A stretch of 64,000 nt of DNA from PMP191F sp047602185 (GCA_047602185.1 JASGHY010000001.1:4402001-4466000), one strand, 5' to 3'; positions 17,562-25,965 are shown, counted from the first letter of the stretch. Notes: generated by a model from the sequence alone, not told the origin. Program-made: numbers and translations.

Positions 17562-18635
17562 ATGTACCAGTTAATTCGTAAGCTACTTTTTACAATGGAT
17601 GCCGAGAACGTGCACCATTTTGCCATGAACAGTTTTAAGTTGTTATGCAGTGCAGGTTTTACGCGCAAAATTGCCTCCGGCAGCTTTGCCGCCGGCTATA
17701 TTCCTGTTGAGCTGGCAGGACTGCATTTTAAAAACCCTGTGGGTCTTGCCGCCGGTTTCGATAAGAATGCCCTGTACCTGAAAGAACTGGAAGTACTGGG
17801 CTTTGGCTTTGTGGAAGTAGGTACCGTAACACCCAGGCCACAGGCAGGTAACGATAAGCCCCGCCTCTTCCGTTTACCGCAGGATAAAGCGCTTGTAAAC
17901 CGCATGGGGTTCAATAATGAAGGCGTAAAAGTAGTGGCAGACCGTCTCCGCAAATGGCAGGAGCAAAAAAGGAATACACCACACACTACACACCGCCCGC
18001 TGATCATCGGTGGCAACATTGGCAAAAACAAGGTTACGCCCAACGAAGATGCCTGGAAGGATTATGAGATCTGCTTCCGCGAGTTGTTCGATTGTGTAGA
18101 CTATTTTGTTGTAAACGTAAGTTCGCCCAATACACCCGGTTTGCGTGAGCTGCAGGAAAAAGATTCACTGCACAAAATCTTATCACACCTGCAAACCATC
18201 AATACCCAACTGGCACAGCAAACCAGCGATAAAAAAACAAAACCTTTATTCCTGAAAATAGCACCGGATCTTACTCCTTCGCAGATCGATGATGTAATAG
18301 ACCTGGCGCTGGAAATAAAACTGGATGGCCTGGTGGTGTCCAATACTACCATCAGCCGCGAAGGATTGAAAACGCCTGCTGCCCGGCTGGAAGCCATCGG
18401 TGCAGGTGGTGTTAGTGGCAAGCCTCTTACCAAACGCTCTACAGATATCGTTGCCTATATTGCCGGCAAAACCAACAGGCAGGTTCCTGTTATTGCCTCC
18501 GGAGGCATTTTTACAGGAGAGGATGCAAAGGAAAAATTAAACGCCGGTGCTGCGTTGGTACAGGTGTGGACAGGCTTTATTTATGAAGGCCCTTCCATTG
18601 CAAAAAACATCTGCAAATCTTTACAGAAAGCATAA
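17562..18635 (+). CDS. pyrD: Dihydroorotate dehydrogenase (quinone), class 2
   Basis: This 357-residue protein begins with the N-terminal amphipathic helices of class 2 enzymes (MYQLIRKLLFTMDAENVHHF), which dock to the membrane and pass electrons to quinone. FMN-barrel motifs follow: NPVGLAAGFDKNA, GFGFVEVGTVTPRPQ, NRMGFNNEG, NVSSPNTPGLRELQ (catalytic Ser of class 2), VVSNTT and ASGGIFTGEDA. It performs the fourth step of de novo pyrimidine synthesis, dihydroorotate to orotate. It is monocistronic, divergent from the thiolase, and shares a terminator with the LytTR regulator gene. Confidence 0.96.
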   Translation: MYQLIRKLLFTMDAENVHHFAMNSFKLLCSAGFTRKIASGSFAAGYIPVELAGLHFKNPVGLAAGFDKNALYLKELEVLGFGFVEVGTVTPRPQAGNDKPRLFRLPQDKALVNRMGFNNEGVKVVADRLRKWQEQKRNTPHTTHRPLIIGGNIGKNKVTPNEDAWKDYEICFRELFDCVDYFVVNVSSPNTPGLRELQEKDSLHKILSHLQTINTQLAQQTSDKKTKPLFLKIAPDLTPSQIDDVIDLALEIKLDGLVVSNTTISREGLKTPAARLEAIGAGGVSGKPLTKRSTDIVAYIAGKTNRQVPVIASGGIFTGEDAKEKLNAGAALVQVWTGFIYEGPSIAKNICKSLQKA

Positions 18636-18645
18636 TCAAAATACT

Positions 18646-18674
18646 AAGGCTGATTGATACGATCAGCCTTTTTT
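18646..18674. terminator. Shared terminator overlapping the LytTR gene end
   Basis: AAGGCTGAT and ATCAGCCTT form a stem followed by TTTT on the plus strand, just after the pyrD stop at 18635. The right arm lies inside the last codons of the LytTR regulator gene (stop at 18663) on the opposite strand. Confidence 0.75.
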
Positions 18675-19358
18675 CCATTCATCAATAAAGCCGGTATAGC
18701 TTTCACTGATGGGCAACTCTGCCTGTGATGTAAGGGTGGCTTTGCGGTTAGCAATAGAGGTTACCTTATCTACTGCCACAATATAACTGCGGTGAATACG
18801 CCTGAACTTTTCCGGGGGAAGCTTTTCCAGCACTTTCTTTAACGGCATCAAAGTAAGTACAGGCTTTGCATTTACAAGATGGATCTTGATATAATCATTC
18901 AGGCTCTCGATGTACTCAATATCTTTCAGCTCTATTTTCAACAGCCGGTATTCTGAATGCACAAAAATGCTGTCGCTCTCTTCCTTCTGCTGGTTCTTAT
19001 ACTGGTAATATTCTATCGCCCTTTTGATGGTACGCGAAAAGCGTTCAAAATTGATTGGCTTCAGCAGGTAATCAAGCGCCTCCAGCTCAAACCCCTCGTA
19101 GGCAAATTTTTTATGTGCAGTAGTAAAGATCACCATTGGCTTTTCGATCAACGAACGCGCCAGTTCAATACCGTTGATATCCGGCATATTAATATCAAGA
19201 AAAAGCAGGTCTATATGCGTATTGCGTAAAAACTCTGCAGCAGAGATCGCATCATCAAAGGTCTGTATCAACTGCAGTGCAGGGAATTTTGAAGTGTACT
19301 CTTTGATCACTTCCAACGCCAGCGGCTCGTCATCCACAGCAATACATCTTATTGGCAT
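18663..19358 (-). CDS. LytTR-family response regulator
   Basis: I use the ATG at 19358 (231 residues, MPIRCIAVDDEPL), which starts directly at the receiver domain; a longer frame to 19391 adds 11 residues. The phospho-acceptor Asp is in LLFLDINMPD, and the conserved Lys is in LLKPI. The C-terminal half is a LytTR DNA-binding domain with IEYIESLNDYIKIH and FRRIHRSYIVAVDKV. It is the expected partner of the LytS-like kinase encoded 52 bases upstream on the same strand. Its 3' end lies within the terminator shared with pyrD. Confidence 0.92.
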   Translation of the reverse strand: MPIRCIAVDDEPLALEVIKEYTSKFPALQLIQTFDDAISAAEFLRNTHIDLLFLDINMPDINGIELARSLIEKPMVIFTTAHKKFAYEGFELEALDYLLKPINFERFSRTIKRAIEYYQYKNQQKEESDSIFVHSEYRLLKIELKDIEYIESLNDYIKIHLVNAKPVLTLMPLKKVLEKLPPEKFRRIHRSYIVAVDKVTSIANRKATLTSQAELPISESYTGFIDEWKKG

Positions 19359-19410
19359 ATCGGGTTCACTACTTGAGTTAAGTTGTACCACTAAAATAAA
19401 AAATTTAAGG

Positions 19411-20499
19411 TTAGCCCTGTAAGGTTAATTGAACTGTAAAAAAGCCGTCGCTGGTATTGATATCCAGGAAATGCCGGTTTGGATAAAGATGTTCAAGACG
19501 CTTTTTGGTATTGCCAATACCAATGCCGCTTCGCTCTATCCTTTTTACCTGTGGAAATATTTTATTACGGCTGAAGAAAGTAATGGTCTTTTGTGCAGCA
19601 TCGATCCTGATCGTAATAACCGACTGCTCGTGGTTGCTAAGGCCGTATTTAAATACGTTCTCAATAAACGTCATCAGTATCAGGGGGGCAATGACCTTGT
19701 TCTCAAGCTCACCGGTCACTTCAAATTCAAGTGTCACCTTTCTCCCCAGTCGTAACCGTTGCAGATCAACATAGTCAGTAATACAATCTATTTCGCTTTG
19801 CAGCGAAACATAATCCTCGGTAATATCATCCGTTACATAACGCATAATATTGGAGAGCTTCATAATACTATCGGCCGTATTCTCATTCTTTGTAATGGCC
19901 ATCGAATAAATATTATTAAGCGTATTGAACAGGAAGTGAGGGTTGATCTGCGCTTTCAGAAAAGACAGTTCCGCATTGGCCTTATCTGCCTCAGCTCTTG
20001 CCACCCGCTGCTCCGTAATACGCCAGCGCTGGGTAATTTCAAGCGCCAACCCCAATGCTACCACCATCATGAACAGGAAAATGCTGATAATGTCCAGGTG
20101 GTTTCTCTCCATCCGTGGAGGGTTTACCCCGGGGCCGGGACCCGGAAAATCCAGATCATCCCCAAACTCAACCGGCGGCATATTACTTCCCGGTCGCGGA
20201 GCATGGGAAAAAAGCAGGTCAAAGGGTTTTATATAACATACCAGCAACAGCAACACCAGCAGTACCAGGAAGTACAGGAAAAATTTCTTTTCCAGGAACA
20301 GTTTGGGAACCAGCAGGTAGGTATGAAAATAGAACAGGAAAATAAAGCAAAAGGCAAATCCCCAGTAATAGGGTGTGGATACAATGGCAACCAGGTGTTC
20401 ACCACCATTTTGTCCTGCCATGAATAACAAAGGCAAGCTCAGAAAAAGAAGCCAGGCTGCAATATGGATAACAACGTTATAGGCCTTGATCTGGAACAT
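19411..20499 (-). CDS. LytS-like sensor histidine kinase (His_kinase family)
   Basis: I use the ATG at 20499 (362 residues, MFQIKAYNVVIHIAAW); a longer frame to 20535 is possible. Four predicted membrane helices occupy about residues 8-155, with an unusual Pro/Gly-rich acidic extracytoplasmic stretch between the third and fourth (DFPGPGPG, HAPRPGSNMPP). The cytoplasmic part carries the His_kinase motif AQINPHFLFNTLNNIYSM, whose His is phosphorylated, and a short HATPase domain ending with GIGIGNTKKRLEHLYP. Kinase and LytTR regulator form a two-gene operon. The stimulus is unknown. Confidence 0.9.
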   Translation of the reverse strand: MFQIKAYNVVIHIAAWLLFLSLPLLFMAGQNGGEHLVAIVSTPYYWGFAFCFIFLFYFHTYLLVPKLFLEKKFFLYFLVLLVLLLLVCYIKPFDLLFSHAPRPGSNMPPVEFGDDLDFPGPGPGVNPPRMERNHLDIISIFLFMMVVALGLALEITQRWRITEQRVARAEADKANAELSFLKAQINPHFLFNTLNNIYSMAITKNENTADSIMKLSNIMRYVTDDITEDYVSLQSEIDCITDYVDLQRLRLGRKVTLEFEVTGELENKVIAPLILMTFIENVFKYGLSNHEQSVITIRIDAAQKTITFFSRNKIFPQVKRIERSGIGIGNTKKRLEHLYPNRHFLDINTSDGFFTVQLTLQG

Positions 20500-20597
20500 A
20501 TAGCAATTAAATGACTTACCGGTACAGTTTAACAAATGTATCGGTAATCAGGCATATTGTATGGGCGGGAAAGGATAAGCGCGAGATCATTTCAGTT

Positions 20598-21164
20598 TTA
20601 TAATCGCCAGCCTACAAACGGACCCGCATAAGTAATACCATCATAAGCCTGATACAGGGCTATCCGGAAACCCAGGTTCAACGGCATATTTTCCAGTGCG
20701 TACTGGTATTCCCAGGCAAGTATCATACCCCTGCCCCGGCCTTGTGATGCCTGCGTTTGCCAACTGGTGGTTTTATCAGTATTCACCACCGGGTAGGCCC
20801 GTTGAATTTTATAAAAGGAAAAAGAATAACCCAAACCTGTACGGAGGGTATGTGGTCCCGATTGCAGGGGCAGAAAATACAGCAACATATCCAGCGTGGT
20901 AGCTTTTGTATATTCGTTAATGGCAGCAGTGCGTGGGTAACCGCTTAGCTGTACACGTTTTACACCAAAAGCACCTTCCAGGAAATTGCAGATCTTTTTC
21001 GAGAACTCCCCACTCACCGTAACCCCGTTAAGCCCCGGAAAATCATGGGTATAACCCGCACCAATTTTTAAGGTCCCGAAGTTTTCAGGGTAGTCACCCT
21101 CAAACTGCGCTTTCGCTGCGCTTACCAGTACTATGCTAAAAAACAGCAACAACATGCTCCTCAT
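20598..21164 (-). CDS. Predicted exported protein, possible small outer-membrane barrel
   Basis: This 188-residue protein has a clear signal peptide (MRSMLLLFFSIVLVSAAKAQ). The mature part has alternating polar/hydrophobic strands rich in Tyr, Gly and Thr and ends VGWRL, which fits a small periplasmic or outer-membrane beta protein. I do not recognise a family. It stands alone between the two-component operon and terC. A function cannot be assigned. Confidence 0.7.
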   Translation of the reverse strand: MRSMLLLFFSIVLVSAAKAQFEGDYPENFGTLKIGAGYTHDFPGLNGVTVSGEFSKKICNFLEGAFGVKRVQLSGYPRTAAINEYTKATTLDMLLYFLPLQSGPHTLRTGLGYSFSFYKIQRAYPVVNTDKTTSWQTQASQGRGRGMILAWEYQYALENMPLNLGFRIALYQAYDGITYAGPFVGWRL

Positions 21165-21403
21165 ACAATAGATTTAAAACCAGTAAAATGTTTTGTGCAA
21201 TACAGCAATGCCGGTAAATATCAGCAAGACCTGTTTAATACATAGTAGAGGTGCGAACGATAGGCTGGTACAGATTAAGATAGTAAAGAAAATAATACTG
21301 TTTCTATAACTGCCGGAATGGTTAAAAATTGTGCCGGAAAATCCGCAGCTACCTGTTTTAACTTGTTATTATACCATTTTACAGGTTTGTACCTAAAGCC
21401 CCC

Positions 21404-21412
21404 TATTTTTGC
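21404..21412 (+). promoter_or_regulatory. TATTTTTGC promoter motif for terC
   Basis: This is an exact TAnnTTTGC element 22 bases before the ATG at 21435. It supports that start over a longer in-frame reading from 21318. Confidence 0.7.
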
Positions 21413-21434
21413 GCTGTATTTATTACCGACCATC

Positions 21435-22220
21435 ATGCAAGAACTTTTCACGCTCGACGCGCTCGTTAGTCTTTTAACACTGACCACCCTTGAAATCGTT
21501 TTAGGTATCGACAACGTTATTTTCGTATCCATCCTCATGGGCCGCCTGGACAAACACCAGCAACTGAAGGCCCGCCGTATATGGATGTTTGCCGGTATCG
21601 CTATCCGTATTGGTTTACTGATGGGTATTGGCTGGCTGGTCAATAATGGTAATAAAGAACTGTTTGGCTTCAATCTCGGCGACCGCCACGCAGCATTCAA
21701 CCTCCGCAATGTAATTATGCTGGCAGGTGGACTGTTCCTCCTGTACAAAACGGTAAAAGAAATTCATCACAAACTGGAAGGCGACGAAGAAGGTTTCGAT
21801 GCCAAAAAAGAAACGTCTTCCTTTGCTGCCATTGTAGGGCAGATCGTAATAGTAGATACCGTCTTTTCTTTCGATAGTATTATCACGGCCGTGGGTCTGG
21901 CGCGTATTGTAAAAGTGATGATCGTTGCTGTAGTGATCGCTATGATCATCATGTTCTTCTTCTCCGACAAGATCTCTACGTTCATACACAAACATCCTAC
22001 ACTTAAAATGCTGGCACTGGCATTCCTGTTAATGGTAGGCTTCAGCCTCTTCTTCGAAGGCCTGGAACCTATTCACGAAAGCCATATTGCCAAAGGATAC
22101 ATTTACTTCGCAATGGCCTTCTCCTTCGGCGTTGAAATGCTGAATATGTGGATGCGCAAAAAAGAAAAAGCAAAAAGGCAACCGGTAGAATTGAGAGAAC
22201 CGAAGTTGCCGAAAGAATAG
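21435..22220 (+). CDS. TerC family integral membrane protein
   Basis: I use the ATG at 21435 (261 residues, MQELFTLDALVSLLTLTTLE), supported by the promoter motif just upstream. Seven or so membrane helices carry the family hallmarks: EIVLGIDNVIFVSI near residue 20 and VDTVFSFDSIITAVGL near 150, whose acidic residues line a putative metal path. TerC/Alx proteins are linked to manganese export, often serving metalloenzyme loading, or tellurite resistance. The substrate here is unproven. The gene is followed at once by a repeat cluster and by convergent rsmE. Confidence 0.88.
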   Translation: MQELFTLDALVSLLTLTTLEIVLGIDNVIFVSILMGRLDKHQQLKARRIWMFAGIAIRIGLLMGIGWLVNNGNKELFGFNLGDRHAAFNLRNVIMLAGGLFLLYKTVKEIHHKLEGDEEGFDAKKETSSFAAIVGQIVIVDTVFSFDSIITAVGLARIVKVMIVAVVIAMIIMFFFSDKISTFIHKHPTLKMLALAFLLMVGFSLFFEGLEPIHESHIAKGYIYFAMAFSFGVEMLNMWMRKKEKAKRQPVELREPKLPKE

Positions 22221-22557
22221 TTGTAGGTTATAGGTAAGGCAAAACGCTGAACGCTAATACAGGAACCGGGAATGTGGAAAATGTGCAGATATGCAAATTA
22301 GTAAATGCGCGTATGCAGTAATAAGGCGTTAGGAATTAGGTATTAGCGGAACGTAAAAGCAAGCGATGAGCTACAAGGAATACAAGTTGGCAGTTGTCAA
22401 TTTGCAGTTACCTGAAGCCTTTCACTATTGACTATTCACCATTCACTTTTGGAGCGCTCACGACTGACGATTCACGTCTCACGTCCTGTACTCATTCACT
22501 ATTGACCATTCACTATTCACTTTCAGAGAGCACTCACGACTCACGATTGCCGTCTCA
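22221..22557 (+). repeat. Dispersed composite repeat, copy A (after terC)
   Basis: This stretch starts right after the terC stop with TTGTAGGTTATAGGTAA and runs to the rsmE stop. It is built from imprecise short words such as CGCTGAACGCTAATAC, GGAATTAGGTATTAG, TTCACTATTGAC and CACGACTGACGATTC. Block 22404-22476 matches 40963-41035 on the minus strand at 72 of 73 positions. Short open frames across it are not credible genes. Confidence 0.85.
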
Positions 22558-23265
22558 CGACCTTATCTTCAACAACGTCGCGGCTACTACTCCCGCTGTT
22601 TCTGTACGCAAACGGGTATCGCCCAAAATAACCGGGGCAAATTCATGGGCAAGCGCCTGATCGATCTCCGCTTTACTAAAATCACCCTCCGGGCCAATCA
22701 AAATGATCTGTGATGGCAGGTTTACATTCACTGCACCAGCGAGTGAGGTCCGCTCTTCTTCCAGGCAATGTGCAATAAACTTTTGTTGTTGGGTGGCCTG
22801 TTGTACCACCTGCTCTACCGGCTGTGGTTCGTGTAACTGTGGCAGCCATACCTGCTGGCTTTGCAGCAGGGCACTCACCAGTATACCGTGCATCCTGTCG
22901 TACCGGAAATGCTGGCGTTCTGTGCGCTCGCACAGCAAAGGAATTATTTCATTAACACCGATCTCAGTGGCCTTTTCCAGGAACCATTCCAAACGGTTGG
23001 CATTCTTCAACAGGGAAATACCAACTGTTACCCGCCGGCTGTCATGGGCTATAAAACGCTCCTCTACAATTTTAACCACGCATTTTTTACGGTGGTCCTC
23101 CACAATTTCAGCTGTTAGCAAATACCCTTCACCATTGGTAAGGTGCAATTGCTCACCCTGCTGCATGCGTAATACATTCACTATATGCTTGGAAGTATCC
23201 TCATCCAGCGTTATCAATTGCTGACCAGACTCAAATGCAGGAATGTAAAAAAAGGGCAATGCCAT
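22555..23265 (-). CDS. rsmE: 16S rRNA m3U1498 methyltransferase RsmE
   Basis: I use the ATG at 23265 (236 residues, MALPFFYIPAF), supported by a TACCTTTGC promoter motif just upstream; a longer frame to 23388 is not credible. The N-terminal PUA-like part (HIVNVLRMQQGEQLHLTNG) is followed by a SPOUT methyltransferase domain with KATEIGVNEIIPL, the SAM-binding knot LIGPEGDFSKAEID and LGDTRLRTETAG. It methylates N3 of U1498 in the 30S subunit. Its last codons abut the dispersed repeat copy A. Confidence 0.95.
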   Translation of the reverse strand: MALPFFYIPAFESGQQLITLDEDTSKHIVNVLRMQQGEQLHLTNGEGYLLTAEIVEDHRKKCVVKIVEERFIAHDSRRVTVGISLLKNANRLEWFLEKATEIGVNEIIPLLCERTERQHFRYDRMHGILVSALLQSQQVWLPQLHEPQPVEQVVQQATQQQKFIAHCLEEERTSLAGAVNVNLPSQIILIGPEGDFSKAEIDQALAHEFAPVILGDTRLRTETAGVVAATLLKIRS

Positions 23266-23279
23266 CCGGTATTTTTTTT

Positions 23280-23288
23280 GCAAAGGTA
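23280..23288 (-). promoter_or_regulatory. TACCTTTGC promoter motif for rsmE
   Basis: This is an exact minus-strand TAnnTTTGC element 14 bases before the ATG at 23265. The predicted leader is only about 8 bases, and it decides the start of rsmE. Confidence 0.65.
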
Positions 23289-23706
23289 AGGGAGGGATAC
23301 CACGAAGTTTATATAAGGCTACCCCCTGCCCCGGAACTGTAATGCACAAAGCCCTGGCATGGACTGGGGCAACAATCCGTGAGGGCAATAGTTGGTATTT
23401 ACCATGTATGGCTCTGGTACCTGTCTGACCTGGAGATACTCTGGGTTTACGCTGGGAATAATGCGGGGATACTCTGGGTTTTTGCCTGCTCCGGGCGGAG
23501 CAAAAGCGGGCCCAATGCAGCAGAAAGGAGGAACAGCGCTGCGCCTGTAGAAATGATAAAAAGAACCCTGTAAAGATCGTTTATTTCCACCGGTACAGGG
23601 CATTAAAAAAGCTCCCCGTTTCCGGGAAGCCCTTTGCTTGACGTATAATCATAGCAACCTCAAAGTTCTGGCAATCGCCAATATTTTTTACTTACTGATC
23701 TTCCTG
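23289..23706. other. Intergenic region with a short direct repeat
   Basis: This is about 420 bases between rsmE and dnaB. GATACTCTGGGTTT occurs at 23435-23448 and 23468-23481, 33 bases apart. The dnaB terminator lies at 23604-23630. Short open frames exist on both strands, but their composition is not protein-like. Confidence 0.5.
23604..23630 (-). terminator. Terminator of dnaB
   Basis: On the minus strand GCTTCCCG and CGGGGAGC pair around AAA, followed by six T. It lies about 75 bases after the dnaB stop. Confidence 0.75.
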
Positions 23707-25281
23707 TTAAAAAGGAGCTTCATCATCATCTCCAAACGGCATATCGTTCATTTTACTGCCTGCCTGTATGTATAGCTTAGCTCCATCGCCACCGGCTCCT
23801 GCCTCTGGCGCTACGGGTTTCCAGTTGCCGCCACCGCCGCCAATTCCACCAAAGTCATCATCTTCCATCACGTTAAACTTCTGAATGTGCAGCAGGGCTC
23901 GCAGTTTAATGGTTTCAAGCGAACCGTTACGGTGTTTCGCAATACGCACGTGCGTTTCACCTTTATTGCTTTCGCCCAGTTCATTGGAAGTGATATCATA
24001 GTATTCAGGGCGGTAGATGAACATTACCATGTCCGCATCCTGCTCAATGGCACCCGATTCACGAAGGTCACTCAACTGTGGCATCTTGTTACCATCCTTA
24101 CGCGTTTCCACCGCACGGCTTAACTGCGAAAGCGCTATCACCGGCACCTGCAATTCTTTTGCCAACTGCTTCAGGTTACGCGAAATGGTACTGATCTCCT
24201 GCTCACGGTTAGTGCTTTTTCCTTCACCGGTTCCACTCATCAGCTGCAGGTAGTCGATAATGATCAGGCCAATATTATGCTTGTTCTTTAAACGACGACA
24301 TTTTGCACGCAACTCAAATACGTTCAATGCAGCCGTATCGTCAATAAAGATGGGAGCCTGTGCCAAACGTTGAATACCCTTGGCATACAACTGCTTCATC
24401 TCATGCTCTTCCAGTTTACCGCGGGCAATCTTTTCCAGCCATATTTCACTTTCAGCAGAAAGGATACGCTGTACCAGCTGGCCCGCACTCATCTCAAGGC
24501 TGAACACTGCTACAGCTGTAGGCTTGGTGGCACTCAGCGCCGCATTACGCGCCAGGTTAAGGGCAAACGCCGTTTTACCTACCGCAGGACGGGCAGCGAG
24601 GATAATAAGGTCCGTATTCTGCCAACCGTAGGTTACTTTGTCCAGTGTATGAAAGCCACTGGGTACGCCGGTAATGTCTTCATTACGGTGGCGCATGTCT
24701 TCAATACGCTGTACTGTTCGTACCAGTACCGTATCGATACTATCAAAGTTCTTACGGAGGTGATTATTGGTAATTTCAAACAGCTTGCTTTCAGCCTCAT
24801 CAAGCAGGTCAAACACATCGGTGCTGTCTTCGTAAGACTCACTGATGATCTCGCCGCTGATACGGATCAGCTCACGCTGAATAAACTTTTGAAGAATGAT
24901 GCGCGAGTGTGCTTCAATGTTTGCAGAAGAAACCACCGCATTGGTAAGGCGGGTTACATAATAGGGACCACCTACCATATCCAGTTCCTCACGCGTACGC
25001 AATTCTTCCACCACGGTAAGGATATCAATAGGCTGGTTCTTCTGCTGCAATCCCTGCATTGCACGGTAAATACGCTGGTTGGCATCTACGTAAAAACAAT
25101 CTGCTTTCAGGATCTCTACCACTACGTCGAAGGCACTCTTCTCCAGCATAATCGCTCCCAACACAGCTTCTTCCAGGTCTTTGGCCTGAGGGGGAACCTT
25201 TCCGTACATCATAGTACTAAGGTCCACGGAGGCTTTGCGCCTATTATTTTTTCTGTCCTTGTTAAAATTCGTTAATTCCAT
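23707..25281 (-). CDS. dnaB: Replicative DNA helicase DnaB
   Basis: This 524-residue protein has the DnaB N-terminal helical domain (about 30-130, with PPQAKDLEEAVLGAIM), a linker, and a RecA-fold motor domain with Walker A ARPAVGKTAFAL (about 230-241), Walker B LIIIDYLQLMSG (about 338-349) and DLRESGAIEQDADMVMFI. It unwinds DNA at the replication fork as a hexamer. The C-terminus is extended by a Gly-rich linker and an acidic tail ending GDDDEAPF, similar to the tip of SSB. Upstream lies a 0.7-kb non-coding region with DnaA-box-like repeats. Confidence 0.96.
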   Translation of the reverse strand: MELTNFNKDRKNNRRKASVDLSTMMYGKVPPQAKDLEEAVLGAIMLEKSAFDVVVEILKADCFYVDANQRIYRAMQGLQQKNQPIDILTVVEELRTREELDMVGGPYYVTRLTNAVVSSANIEAHSRIILQKFIQRELIRISGEIISESYEDSTDVFDLLDEAESKLFEITNNHLRKNFDSIDTVLVRTVQRIEDMRHRNEDITGVPSGFHTLDKVTYGWQNTDLIILAARPAVGKTAFALNLARNAALSATKPTAVAVFSLEMSAGQLVQRILSAESEIWLEKIARGKLEEHEMKQLYAKGIQRLAQAPIFIDDTAALNVFELRAKCRRLKNKHNIGLIIIDYLQLMSGTGEGKSTNREQEISTISRNLKQLAKELQVPVIALSQLSRAVETRKDGNKMPQLSDLRESGAIEQDADMVMFIYRPEYYDITSNELGESNKGETHVRIAKHRNGSLETIKLRALLHIQKFNVMEDDDFGGIGGGGGNWKPVAPEAGAGGDGAKLYIQAGSKMNDMPFGDDDEAPF

Positions 25282-25965
25282 TAGTTACAACTGGCAAAAA
25301 CAGGTTAAAGCATCGGTTTGATTAAAAATCCCTAACAATGAAAGGTTTTTAATAGGGTTTGGCGACGCCAATAAAGCCAATTAATTGGACTGTTTCCAAC
25401 CAATGACTGCGGGCTAATTTTCCCAGGCTTGTGTTACTTGAATGTTACTACACGGTTAACGGAATGTTACCCCTTTGAGTCAGGAGGGCGAATATATGTC
25501 CGTCCTACCCGCAAAAATTATTTTCAGGAGTCTATATTTCTTACCATGCAATCCTCAGCGATATCCACAGCAAATCCTAGCTTTTCCACACTAATCCGGT
25601 GGCTGTCCACAGTTTGTAAAAGTTTGACACCCTTTTGCAAAGGTAATGCACACCATCTGTGCGAAATAATTTTGTGGGTAAAATTTGGATTTCAACGCGC
25701 TTTAATAAGATTGAGACAGGATGGCACTTTTCGCCAACTAAAAGTCCAAAAGTCCCGTAAATAGAGCAATACACCCATCTATGAAAGCTTTTTTGCCCAT
25801 CGGTAAAGGCTTTCAGGCGGGGCTGGCATTATTTTTTAGCGTCCAATAAGGATTACAGTCAGATTTTAATGCATGTTTTCCAAAATAAAACCGTCTAAAG
25901 TGATGCACCACTATAATTTTTTCATCAACCGTTGTATTTTACAGCGATTTTAATTGCCCAAGGTC
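25282..25965. other. Candidate replication origin region beside dnaB
   Basis: This 684-base non-coding stretch contains three same-direction DnaA-box-like nonamers at 25561-25569 (ATATCCACA), 25582-25590 (TTTTCCACA) and 25603-25611 (CTGTCCACA), spaced exactly 21 bases apart. A further like box is TAATGCACA at 25644-25652, and reverse ones are at 25658-25666 and 25673-25681. TGTTAC recurs at 25432, 25443 and 25465 (steps of 11 and 22). AT-rich sequence follows at about 25850-25950. No convincing gene is seen. Function as an origin is an inference. Confidence 0.4.
25561..25611 (+). repeat. Three DnaA-box-like nonamers at 21-base spacing
   Basis: The nonamers start at 25561, 25582 and 25603. 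The middle one fits TTWTNCACA exactly, the first has one mismatch, and the third has two. Two-turn helical spacing in one orientation is typical of DnaA-binding arrays. Confidence 0.5.

Noticed and set aside
22394..22660. Short reading frame across the repeat after terC
   Set aside because: It lies in the composite repeat and runs into the rsmE gene on the other strand; a similar frame at 40869-41075 in copy B shows it is repeat-derived, not a gene.
23319..23603. Frames on both strands of the rsmE-dnaB spacer
   Set aside because: Composition is rich in Pro, Arg and Cys with no family-like pattern; one frame overlaps the dnaB terminator.
24370..25275. Long plus-strand frame opposite dnaB
   Set aside because: It lies inside dnaB; the conserved helicase motifs are all on the minus strand.
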